DNA of 64,000 nt from the NCBI GenBank assembly GCA_022548915.1, contig JAKZES010000004.1:116837-180836 (forward strand). The letters run 5' to 3'. The DNA is from Verrucomicrobiaceae bacterium E54. GTDB lineage: Bacteria; Verrucomicrobiota; Verrucomicrobiia; Verrucomicrobiales; Akkermansiaceae. Positions 34,850 to 43,859 of the stretch are shown in pieces. A program made the translations under genes and the position numbers. Numbering within the stretch: position 1 is the stretch's first letter; every line of letters begins with the position of its first letter. The notes beneath the pieces are model-generated. The model had not been told where the DNA came from and did no database searches. It saw only the letters and a program-made list of their open reading frames with translations.

Positions 34850-35863
34850 ATGACCAACAACACCGTGGTGATCTTTGGAGCGAACGGATTTCTCGGCCGC
34901 TATCTGTGTCAGCACTACTGCCGCAGGGGCAGGGAGGTCGTTGCGGTGGGGCGCCGTCAGGCCGGGCTTCCGCCCGACGTGATGTTTCTGGACTGGGATG
35001 GTCGATCCCTCGGACCGTGGGCGCTGGCGCTGGAAGGGGCGGCGCTGGTGATCAATCTGGCCGGAAGGAGCGTGAACTGTCGCTACGATGAGGCGAATCG
35101 CCGCGAGATCATGGACTCGCGGGTCGGGACAACGGCGCTGATCGGGCAGGCGGTCCGCAACTGCAAGGTGCCGCCGAGGGTGTGGATGAACGCCAGCACG
35201 GCGACCTGGTATCGCCACGCCACGGATCGTCCGCAGGATGAATGCAGCGGCGAACCGGGGGAGGGGTTTTCCTGCGAGGTCGCACGCGCCTGGGAGCAGG
35301 GTTTCTTCGACTCGGTGGTCCCGGCCGCGACCCGCAAGCTTGCCCTGCGGATCGGGATGGTTCTGGCGAACGAGGAGGACTCGGTCTTCGACCGGATTTC
35401 GGGCCTGGTGCGCAAGGGGCTCGGGGGAACCATGGGACGCGGCGACCAGCGGGTGAGCTGGATCCACATGGAGGACTTCATCGCCGCGCTCGAGTTGCTG
35501 GAGTCGAATCCGCTGGCGGATGGCGTTTTCAACCTCACCGCTCCGGAGGCTCCCTCCAACCGGGAGTGGATGCGGCGGTTTCGCGAGGTGCTGGCCGTTC
35601 CGGTCGGGCTGCCCGCCGCCAGCTGGATGCTGGAGGTCGGGGCGAAGATCATGGGAACCGAGACCGAGCTGGTGACCAAGAGCCGGTGGGTCCGGCCGCG
35701 ACGACTCGAAGAAATGGGTTTCCTCTGGCGCTTTCCCGCGGTCGGTCCGGCACTGCTCGATCTGCGGGAGCGGCGGGGGATGGCCGGGTTTTTCGAGGTG
35801 CCGGTCAAGCGCGCCGTCGGTTCCCGGGCGTGGACGGTTCGCCGCGGACTGCGACCGGCATGA
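34850..35863 (+). CDS. TIGR01777-family NAD(P)-dependent epimerase (YfcH-like)
   Basis: 337 residues. An N-terminal Rossmann motif VVIFGANGFLGRYLCQ binds NAD(P); VINLAGRSVNCRYDEANRREIMDSRVGTT is the family signature of extended SDRs of the TIGR01777/YfcH type. Catalytic-region residues appear at STATWYRHA; RVSWIHMEDFIAAL and GVFNLTAPEAPSNREWMRRF follow, and a DUF1731-like C-terminus ends the protein. The substrate of this family is not established. Its gene lies directly after the GbsR-type regulator and shares its candidate operator word. Confidence 0.88.
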   Translation: MTNNTVVIFGANGFLGRYLCQHYCRRGREVVAVGRRQAGLPPDVMFLDWDGRSLGPWALALEGAALVINLAGRSVNCRYDEANRREIMDSRVGTTALIGQAVRNCKVPPRVWMNASTATWYRHATDRPQDECSGEPGEGFSCEVARAWEQGFFDSVVPAATRKLALRIGMVLANEEDSVFDRISGLVRKGLGGTMGRGDQRVSWIHMEDFIAALELLESNPLADGVFNLTAPEAPSNREWMRRFREVLAVPVGLPAASWMLEVGAKIMGTETELVTKSRWVRPRRLEEMGFLWRFPAVGPALLDLRERRGMAGFFEVPVKRAVGSRAWTVRRGLRPA

Positions 35864-35921
35864 ATTGGCACAAGGATTTCTTTGTCGTGGAATCTGACTG
35901 GGCTATGATTCCGCCGCACGG

Positions 35922-37208
35922 ATGAGCCAAGCTGCCTCCACACCGAGACGCACGCGCGCGCCGCAGGTTCTGCTCCTGCTGGCGTCGCTGATCGTCGTGG
36001 TCGCGGGCTTGAAGGCGGCGCAGGGCTTCTTCGTCCCGATCCTGCTGTCGTTCTTCATCGCGACCATCAGTTTCCCGATCACCAACTGGCTGCGCAATCA
36101 CCGGGTGCCGCGGGCCATCGCCGTGCTGCTCACCGTGCTGGTGGATTTCGCCTTCCTGGCGGGCATCGTGCTGCTGGTGTTCTCGGCGATCGGCGATCTG
36201 CAGACGAAGTGGAAGGGGGAGTATGCCCCGCGGGTGATCGAGAAGCTCGAGACGGCGGTGGATTCGCTCGAAGAGGCGGAGAACAAGCTGCGGGCCTGGT
36301 CGCTGCCCGGCGGAGCCGCGGTGCCGGAAGGCGAGGTCGAGGTGCCCCCGCGGGCGATCCCGGTGGAGCCGCCGCCCGAGCCTGTGGAGGGGGTCGAACT
36401 CGACGAGCCGCAGCCGGTCAGCAAGGCGGCCGAGGTTCTCATTGGACAACTTGAGGAACTCAGCTTCGCCCAGTTCTGGAACGTCGGCACCGATGTGGTG
36501 GGACGGGTGGTGAAGTTCTTCGGAACCTCGCTGATCGTCATCATCCTGACCATTTTCATGCTCACCGAGGCCCGCATGTTCGGGCGGCGCATGGACGCGA
36601 TATGCGAGGCCCGCGGGCCGAACATCCAGCGGATGCTCAGCGCGTTGAAGGACACCCAGCGCTACCTCGGCATCAAGACCGGGGTGAGCCTCGTCACCGG
36701 CGTGATGGCCGGTGCGTTGTGCTGGGCCGCCGGACTCGATTTCTGGCCCCTGTGGGGCACGCTGGCCTTTGCCTTGAACTACATCCCGGTGGTCGGATCG
36801 TTCATCGCCGGGGTCCCGCCGACGATCCTGGCCCTGCTGATGATGGGGCCCCCGGAGGCGGTGGCGGTCGGTGGCGGCTATTTCCTGATCAACACCTTCC
36901 TCGGCAATGTCGTGGAGCCGATGCTGATGGGGCGCCGCTTCGGACTGTCGACGCTGGTCGTCCTGACCTCGGTCATTTTCTGGGGCTGGCTGTGGGGGCC
37001 GATCGGCATGCTGTTGGCGGTGCCGTTGACGATGATGGTCAAGGTGCTCCTGGACAACAGCGTCGAGTTCCGCTGGATCGCCGTGGCGGTCGGCAAGGAG
37101 ACGCACCGGCCCAAGGAGGAAAAGCGCATCCTCACCGAGGTGAAGACCGACGGGGACGAGGGCGACCTGCCGGCCGAGGAAACCGCGGATGCGGTCGGGC
37201 GGTCGTAG
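35922..37208 (+). CDS. AI-2E family transporter (TqsA/PerM-like permease)
   Basis: 428 residues, about eight membrane helices in the typical 3+5 arrangement, with a long soluble insert (residues about 95-175) rich in Pro and Glu. Family features: FFVPILLSFFIATISFPITNWL at the N-terminus, LGIKTGVSLVTGVMAGAL, FALNYIPVVGSFIAGVPP and the C-terminal NVVEPMLMGRRFGLSTLVVLTSVIFWGWLWGPIGMLLAVPL. Members export autoinducer-2 or other small solutes or cations; the substrate here is unknown. It precedes the heme A synthase gene by 49 bases. Confidence 0.92.
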   Translation: MSQAASTPRRTRAPQVLLLLASLIVVVAGLKAAQGFFVPILLSFFIATISFPITNWLRNHRVPRAIAVLLTVLVDFAFLAGIVLLVFSAIGDLQTKWKGEYAPRVIEKLETAVDSLEEAENKLRAWSLPGGAAVPEGEVEVPPRAIPVEPPPEPVEGVELDEPQPVSKAAEVLIGQLEELSFAQFWNVGTDVVGRVVKFFGTSLIVIILTIFMLTEARMFGRRMDAICEARGPNIQRMLSALKDTQRYLGIKTGVSLVTGVMAGALCWAAGLDFWPLWGTLAFALNYIPVVGSFIAGVPPTILALLMMGPPEAVAVGGGYFLINTFLGNVVEPMLMGRRFGLSTLVVLTSVIFWGWLWGPIGMLLAVPLTMMVKVLLDNSVEFRWIAVAVGKETHRPKEEKRILTEVKTDGDEGDLPAEETADAVGRS

Positions 37209-37257
37209 TTTTTCCGCTCGCGTGGGCGGGGCATCCGGACTTGGTTCGGGCAGTCGC

Positions 37258-38259
37258 ATGAATCGATTTCAGAAGTTGGCCTTCGCGGCCCTCGTCTCGG
37301 TGCTGGTGCTTCTTTTTGCGGGTGCCATCGTCCGGGTCACGGGCGCCGGCCTGGGTTGTCCCGACTGGCCCACCTGCTGGGGATGCCTGATCCCGCCGTG
37401 GAAGGTCGAACAGGTCGATCTCTCGAAGATCGACTTCGAGAAATTCCAGAAGAAGGCGGAGCGGCTCGGGCGCGATCCGGGGAGCGTCACCCCGGAGTCC
37501 CTTCTCGAATCGTTCAACGCCCGCCACGTCTGGACCGAGTTCACCAACCGCCTGCTGGCCCTGCCTGTCGGCCTGCTCTCGGTGGTCACCCTGATCGCGG
37601 CCTTCGGACGCCCGCGGGACCAGCGGATCGTCGTCTTCACCGCCTTCGTTTCGGTGCTGCTGGTGCTGATCAATGCCTGGATGGGGGCCAAGGTCGTTTA
37701 CAGCGGACTCAAGCCCGGGGTGCTCACGACCCACATGGCGCTGGCCATGCTGCTGGTGGCGGTGCTCGCCTTCACCGTGTGGCGCGGCACCGACCGGCCG
37801 CTGCGGCTGCCCCTCGAAAAGGCGAAGCGCTCCGGCCTGTGGTGGCTGGTGGCCTCGCTCTTCGTGCTGGTGGTGATCGAGGGCATCATGGGCACGCAGA
37901 TCCGGGAAATGACCGACGAGATGGCCAAGAGCCACGAGGGCGAGCCGCGCTCCGAATGGATCGGCGAACTCGAGCAGACCACGGTCTATCTCATGCACCG
38001 CTCGTTTTCGTGGGTGATCTTCGCCCTGACCCTGTTCGCGTATTTCAAGGGGAGGCGCGCCACGGCGGGGAACGAGGGCCGGGCGGCCCGTCTGGTTCTC
38101 GCCATGGTCGTCGTCCAGATGATCCTCGGCGTGATCATGGCGCAGGTCCACATCTACGCGGCGGTGCAGGTCCTGCATGTGGGCCTGGCAGGAATTCTGC
38201 TGGCAGGCGTGGTCTTCTGGCTCTGCCAATGCTCGCGCCCGACGCTCACGACAGCGTGA
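37258..38259 (+). CDS. ctaA: Heme A synthase (COX15/CtaA family)
   Basis: 333 residues, eight membrane helices, converting heme O to heme A for terminal oxidases. The start ATG 37258 gives MNRFQKLAFAALVSVLVLLFAGAIVRVTGAGLGCPDWPTCWG, including the CPDWP-type Cys pair. Heme-ligand His residues are seen in ARHVWTEFTNRLLA, LTTHMALAM, MHRSFSWVIF and VLHVGLAGI. A soluble insert (residues about 50-90) separates the first helix. Supports aerobic respiration with heme A oxidases. Confidence 0.93.
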   Translation: MNRFQKLAFAALVSVLVLLFAGAIVRVTGAGLGCPDWPTCWGCLIPPWKVEQVDLSKIDFEKFQKKAERLGRDPGSVTPESLLESFNARHVWTEFTNRLLALPVGLLSVVTLIAAFGRPRDQRIVVFTAFVSVLLVLINAWMGAKVVYSGLKPGVLTTHMALAMLLVAVLAFTVWRGTDRPLRLPLEKAKRSGLWWLVASLFVLVVIEGIMGTQIREMTDEMAKSHEGEPRSEWIGELEQTTVYLMHRSFSWVIFALTLFAYFKGRRATAGNEGRAARLVLAMVVVQMILGVIMAQVHIYAAVQVLHVGLAGILLAGVVFWLCQCSRPTLTTA

Positions 38260-38298
38260 CGCAGGCGGGCATTGACGGCTCCGCCGGTGAATGGATAA

Positions 38299-39450
<1,152 letters not shown>

Positions 39451-39471
39451 GCCCGGGGTCCGAATCGTTTC

Positions 39472-39510
39472 AACACCCGCACCGGAGTCTCCGGTGCGGG
39501 TGTTTTCATT
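39472..39510 (+). terminator. Strong intrinsic terminator after gapA
   Basis: A 14-base perfect stem (39472-39485 with 39491-39504, AACACCCGCACCGG and its complement), 5-base loop, then TTTTC-ATTT. It is one of the clearest terminators in the window. Confidence 0.9.
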
Positions 39511-39524
39511 TGTGGCGGGCGAAC

Positions 39525-39674
39525 GAATGGCGAATCACCCAAATACCCGAATACCCAATGCAAACCCGAAACGGCAAGGTTGGGTGCCGTCCACTCACCC
39601 GCCTGTCGCCGCGACCTTCGGCTTCGGACCTTCGTCATTCCTTCGTGCTTGGGTAATTGGGCATTTCGTCATTC
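39525..39674. repeat. Inverted-arm intergenic repeat (GAATGRCGAA / CCCAAxTACCC family)
   Basis: The left arm (39525-39558: GAATGGCGAA, then CCCAAATACCCGAATACCC) recurs inverted at 39642-39674 (revcomp GAATGACGAAATGCCCAA, TACCCAAG). The core (39559-39641) is non-coding. It lies between the gapA terminator and the next gene and shares the architecture of the other repeats. Confidence 0.7.
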
Positions 39675-39710
39675 CCGCGAACTCGAATTCGTGACACATC
39701 AGGGATAGCA

Positions 39711-40469
39711 ATGTCCATGCAAGCACGGCCGCAGTTCGAAGAGCTCGACTATCGTGAGACACCGCTCGGCGAGCTGATCCTGCGTCGGCGTACCCTGCTG
39801 CCGCTGGACAACCTGGAGGTCCACGAGGTCATCCTCGGCGATGCCTACCTGATGACGAGCCTGTTCACCGAGGTGGAACGCGCGCTTTCCCGCCTGGGTC
39901 TCGACGCGGCGGCGGAGGCGCATCCGGGTGAGGGTGCGCTGGACGTGGTGGTGGGCGGACTCGGTCTCGGCTACACCGCCCGCGAGGCGCTGGATCATCC
40001 CTCGCTGGGTTCGCTGGTCGTGGTGGACTACCTCGCGCCGGTGATCGAGTGGCACGAGAAGGGTCTCGTCCCGCTGGGCCCGGGACTGGTGGAGGATTCA
40101 CGTTGCCGGTTCCGTCACGGCGACTTCTTCGAACTGGCTCTGGGCGACGGCTTCGACCCCGCCACGCCCGGTCGCCGATTTCATGCGGTACTGCTGGATG
40201 TGGATCATTCGCCCTCGAAGCTGCTGCATGAGCGCCATGCGGCGTTCTACGCGGCGTCGGGCCTGCGCCGGTTGGCGGACAAGCTTCATCCGGGCGGGGT
40301 CTTCGCCCTGTGGTCGGACGATCCGCCCGAGGATCCCTTCATGACCGCGCTCGCAGAGGTCTTCGCCAGTTGCGATGCCGAGGTGGTGACCTTCCCCAAT
40401 CCGCATCAGGAACGCGAAGCCGCCAGCACGGTCTATGTCGCTCGCAAGGCAGGCGAAGGTGATACGTGA
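39711..40469 (+). CDS. Spermidine-synthase-like class I SAM-binding protein
   Basis: 252 residues. It has the polyamine aminopropyltransferase/spermidine synthase fold: YRETPLGELILRRR at the N-terminus, DVVVGGLGLGYTAREAL (nucleotide-binding Gly-rich loop), VVVDYLAPVIEWHEKGLVPLG, CRFRHGDFFELALGD and AVLLDVDHSPSKLLH. The usual GGGdG/Asp pair of true spermidine synthases is altered (GGLGLGYT), so it may be a methyltransferase-like paralogue. ATG 39711 (MSMQARPQ) is chosen; a start at 39657 would run into the repeat. Confidence 0.8.
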   Translation: MSMQARPQFEELDYRETPLGELILRRRTLLPLDNLEVHEVILGDAYLMTSLFTEVERALSRLGLDAAAEAHPGEGALDVVVGGLGLGYTAREALDHPSLGSLVVVDYLAPVIEWHEKGLVPLGPGLVEDSRCRFRHGDFFELALGDGFDPATPGRRFHAVLLDVDHSPSKLLHERHAAFYAASGLRRLADKLHPGGVFALWSDDPPEDPFMTALAEVFASCDAEVVTFPNPHQEREAASTVYVARKAGEGDT

Positions 40470-40475
40470 GTGGAT

Positions 40476-40547
40476 GTGGCCGGGCCTTCCAGGCCCGTCG
40501 CCAAATTTGCTGGGAGGACTGGCAACGGGGCTGGAAGCCCCGGCCAC
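40476..40547. repeat. Inverted-arm repeat built of GC-rich hairpins
   Basis: The 27-base arm 40476-40502 recurs inverted at 40521-40547 with 24 of 27 bases matching. Each arm contains its own hairpin (GGGCCTTCCAGGCCC; GGGGCTGGAAGCCCC). It fills the space between the spermidine-synthase-like gene and the convergent GH57-like gene, where it could also act as a terminator. Confidence 0.75.
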
Positions 40548-40568
40548 GGTCCGAGCGTCTCACCATCG

Positions 40569-43500
40569 TCAAGGCAGCAGCCGGACCCGGTAGAAGCGGC
40601 GGGTGCCCTCGATGGCGACTGGGTGGGAGAGCGAGAGGTCCAGCGGACCCGCGGTGACCTCGGCTTCGGGCACCGGCGTCCAGTTGTCCGGACCGAGATC
40701 CGGTGAGGACTCGATCTGGTAACGGCAGCCCGGGAAGCAGTTCCAGGTGATCTGGTGTCCGCCCGTTCCGGGAGCAAAGCCGGTGGTCACGAAGTCGATC
40801 CGCGGATCGAGGCGGTCGTAGAGGCCGTCGGCGTTCTCGTCGCGCAGCGCCTCGACCGGGATGCCGAGGAACTCGTCGGGATCGAGGTTGTCGTCGTTGA
40901 TGACCGGGGCCGGCGCCTGCGAGGCAAGCAGGCCACCGTCGGGAGACTGGTAGGCGAGCGCGGCGAGGTGGACGGTGGCGGGCACGGTGCCGAAGGCATC
41001 GACGAGATCGATGGTGGCCTCCATCTGCCCGCCGCGGGATCCGCGGATCATGGTGGTCCCGACGTTCCCTGCATTCGACCACACGATGTAGTCATTGTCG
41101 CCCTCGGCCCCGATGAAGGGCGAGTCGGCCGGAAGCGCGGTCAAGCCGGCCTTGGCCCACGGGGCCGGTTGGTTGGCGGTGGCTTCCAATGACGAGCCGA
41201 CGAGGATGTGATGGTCGTTCCCAAACTCACCCGGGGCCCAGGTGGCGAGGTACAGGGTGCTGCCCCGGACCGCGGCGTAGAGGGTCATCCCGGGATCGGA
41301 GAGCAGGTAACCGGGAAAGTCGGCGAAGCCGTCCATGATGAAGGGCAGGGGACCGGTTGCGGCGGTGGTGGTCGCGGTGACGGTCGCCGAGGGCGCCGAA
41401 TCGCCGCCGGAATTGCGGGCGACCACGTGGTAGTCGTAGCTCGTCAGGGGTGCCAGACCCTGGTCCAGAAACCCGGAACCAGCCGCGCTTCCGATGGGGT
41501 GGCCGTCGCGGTAAAGGACGTAGCTGGTGGCGCCGTCGACGTCGTTCCAGTCGAGCCGGACCGAGGTGGCTTCCTCTTCGATGACCACCAGACCGTCGGG
41601 AATCGCGGGCGGATCGACCGGTTCGCCGCCGCCGTCGTCCTCGACGAAGACGTGCTGGATCTCGGACTTGTGGATGTTTCCGAGTTGGTCCTCGGCCTCG
41701 ATGTGGTAGTCGAGGAGTTTGCCGCGGAAATCGGGGACCTCGGCGTCGGTGATCCTGGCAAAATAGTAGTCGGCCAACTCCGGGGGCGTGATGAAGTAGT
41801 TGATCTCGCCATGGTTGGCTGCAGCGTTGAGCGAGCCCTGGTCGTTCGGTAGCACGCGCCGGGTCATCGGAATGGTGATCCACGATCCCACCTCACTTCC
41901 GCCGGAGTAGGTCTCGTTGTCCACCGTGGCCATAGAGTTGATGCCGTCGCCGTCGACCCGCACCTTGAGTTCGACCCGCTCGACGCCGGAGAGGTCGTAG
42001 GCGTGGGTCCAGACGTAGAATTCCGACGGCATCTCCTTGAGGTAGCGTTCGTCGCCTCCGGGGATCCGGTTGAACCAGCCGAAGGTGTGGGCGCCCGGAT
42101 TGTAGGGGAAGCGCTGGGGCTTGAGGACGCTTGGCGGCGTCCGGTCCTGCGCCCGGCGTTCGGGGGTCATGAAGGGCTGCAGCTTCTCGATCGTGCGGGT
42201 AGTGGCCAGCGCCGCCTTGACCTCGTCGTCGTTGCCCAGCCCGCCGTAGTAGTTGAAGCCGGAGTCGAGCCCGCCGAGGTAGATGTGCCAGGCCAACTCC
42301 ACGTCGTTGGGGTTCGTCCAGCTTCCGTCCCAGTCGTAGGGTGCCTGGATCTTCCAGGCTTCCACGCTGCCGCCCTCGTCCTCCAGCACCTGCTCGGCGG
42401 TCTCGCACCAGTTGGCTCCGGTGATGACCGGTGCCCAGGCCCAGAACTTGAGCGCGAAGCCGGGCGACTCGAGCTCGGCGATGGTGCCCGGATAGCGCTT
42501 GGCAGGGTCGCCGCCGAGGGGCGGCTCGATCCACTTCAGGAAATAGGGGGAACCGTAGTCGTCGGTCGGGAAGATCCAGGCCCCGTCCTCGATGTGCACC
42601 GTTCCGGCGGCCGCGCCGTGGGCATTGACGAAATCCTGCACCGCCGTGGGCGTGTAGCCCGACTCGAAGAATTGTTTGGTGGCGTTCATCCACGAATCGT
42701 TGCCGCCACCCCAGGCGTTGTCGCCGTCGGTCGTCGGCATCACCAGCGCGGGGCGCGCCGGGTCGGTGGCGTGGGGGGCGATGTGGTCGTTGATGTTGCC
42801 GACCCCGGCATTCGAATAGCCGTACTGGTAGGACAGCACGTCGTCCGATGGCACCGCGATCATCGACTTGGTGTTGCCGGTCTCGGGATCGACATATTCC
42901 ACCCGGTGCAGCTGGTAGGCGAAGGGCGAGACATTCCAGGCGGCATTGCCCGGATTGGGCTCGGCCCGCCACCAGCCGGTCGTCGGCGAGGGTCCCAGAA
43001 GGTCGGCACGGTTGGGTGGGCTGCTGTTGATGTTGTACTGGTCGTTGCCCAGGTCGAACTGATTGAAGTAGGTCGGGCAGGTTCGCGAAAGGTGATGGCT
43101 CGCGACGATGCTCCAGTCGTAACCTTCATCGACCAGCACATCCACGAGGTGGCGTGAGAAGGCCATTTCGGTGGGGAAGAAGCCCTTCGAATGATCCGAG
43201 AGGTCGCTGTTGCCGCCCCAGGCCTTCCACCACGCCTGTTTGAAGATCCGCAGTTCCTTGCGGAAGACCTCCTTGGGGAGGAGCGGGGCCAGCGAGTGGT
43301 GGTAGGTGAAGCCAACCAGATCAAGTCGACGGGATCCGGATGGAGTCGTCCAGTTGCGGGCGGTGCGGTTGCCGTCCCACCAGCCCGGGCCATACGACAG
43401 GTGCCCGCCGGCCCCGAGCTGCCGGACGTTGTCGATGAGCGATCCCGAGTAGGAAACGCAGAAGGCCGCGCCGGGTGCGTTCTCCAGCGAGGCGCGCGGG

Positions 43501-43772
43501 CCGTTCTGGTAGGCCACCACACGGTCGGCCTTGCCGAAGATTTCACCGAGATTGTTCTCGGGGTGCTGCGAGGGGCTTCCGGCATAGCCGCGCAGGGGCT
43601 TCAGGGTGATCGAGTCCCACGCGTACTCGACCCGGTTGGTCTCGCCGCCATTGGTGTTCCACTCGGGCCAGTAGAGCGGCTGGTGGTTGTGCCACATCCG
43701 CGAAATGAACACGGTCTGCCCGGGACTCAAGCCGACGGTGGCGAGAGCGATGAGAGCGATCGGACGAATCAT
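40569..43772 (-). CDS. Secreted GH57-like glycoside hydrolase with fibronectin III domain
   Basis: 1067 residues with a signal peptide at the start (MIRPIALIALATVGLSPGQT). The catalytic part (about 20-560) is GH57-like: RMWHNHQP at residues 26-32, GFFPTEMAFS near residue 200 (putative nucleophile Glu in a P-x-E context) and PTTDGDNAWGGG near 344 (putative acid Asp). A beta-sandwich region follows to about 720, then a fibronectin III domain (about 724-804: VRLDWNDVDGATSYVLYRDG), and a C-terminal beta domain ending HPVAIEGTRRFYRVRLLP, typical of Verrucomicrobia secreted proteins. GH57 enzymes cut or transfer alpha-glucans. Activity on a specific glycan cannot be read from sequence. Confidence 0.82.
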   Translation of the reverse strand: MIRPIALIALATVGLSPGQTVFISRMWHNHQPLYWPEWNTNGGETNRVEYAWDSITLKPLRGYAGSPSQHPENNLGEIFGKADRVVAYQNGPRASLENAPGAAFCVSYSGSLIDNVRQLGAGGHLSYGPGWWDGNRTARNWTTPSGSRRLDLVGFTYHHSLAPLLPKEVFRKELRIFKQAWWKAWGGNSDLSDHSKGFFPTEMAFSRHLVDVLVDEGYDWSIVASHHLSRTCPTYFNQFDLGNDQYNINSSPPNRADLLGPSPTTGWWRAEPNPGNAAWNVSPFAYQLHRVEYVDPETGNTKSMIAVPSDDVLSYQYGYSNAGVGNINDHIAPHATDPARPALVMPTTDGDNAWGGGNDSWMNATKQFFESGYTPTAVQDFVNAHGAAAGTVHIEDGAWIFPTDDYGSPYFLKWIEPPLGGDPAKRYPGTIAELESPGFALKFWAWAPVITGANWCETAEQVLEDEGGSVEAWKIQAPYDWDGSWTNPNDVELAWHIYLGGLDSGFNYYGGLGNDDEVKAALATTRTIEKLQPFMTPERRAQDRTPPSVLKPQRFPYNPGAHTFGWFNRIPGGDERYLKEMPSEFYVWTHAYDLSGVERVELKVRVDGDGINSMATVDNETYSGGSEVGSWITIPMTRRVLPNDQGSLNAAANHGEINYFITPPELADYYFARITDAEVPDFRGKLLDYHIEAEDQLGNIHKSEIQHVFVEDDGGGEPVDPPAIPDGLVVIEEEATSVRLDWNDVDGATSYVLYRDGHPIGSAAGSGFLDQGLAPLTSYDYHVVARNSGGDSAPSATVTATTTAATGPLPFIMDGFADFPGYLLSDPGMTLYAAVRGSTLYLATWAPGEFGNDHHILVGSSLEATANQPAPWAKAGLTALPADSPFIGAEGDNDYIVWSNAGNVGTTMIRGSRGGQMEATIDLVDAFGTVPATVHLAALAYQSPDGGLLASQAPAPVINDDNLDPDEFLGIPVEALRDENADGLYDRLDPRIDFVTTGFAPGTGGHQITWNCFPGCRYQIESSPDLGPDNWTPVPEAEVTAGPLDLSLSHPVAIEGTRRFYRVRLLP

Positions 43773-43859
43773 GGGTTTTGACGGTCCGCATGGGCGCGGA
43801 TTCTCAATGATAAACGGAATGGAACCGGATTCGGTTTACGCAGAATCCAGGGCGGCACC

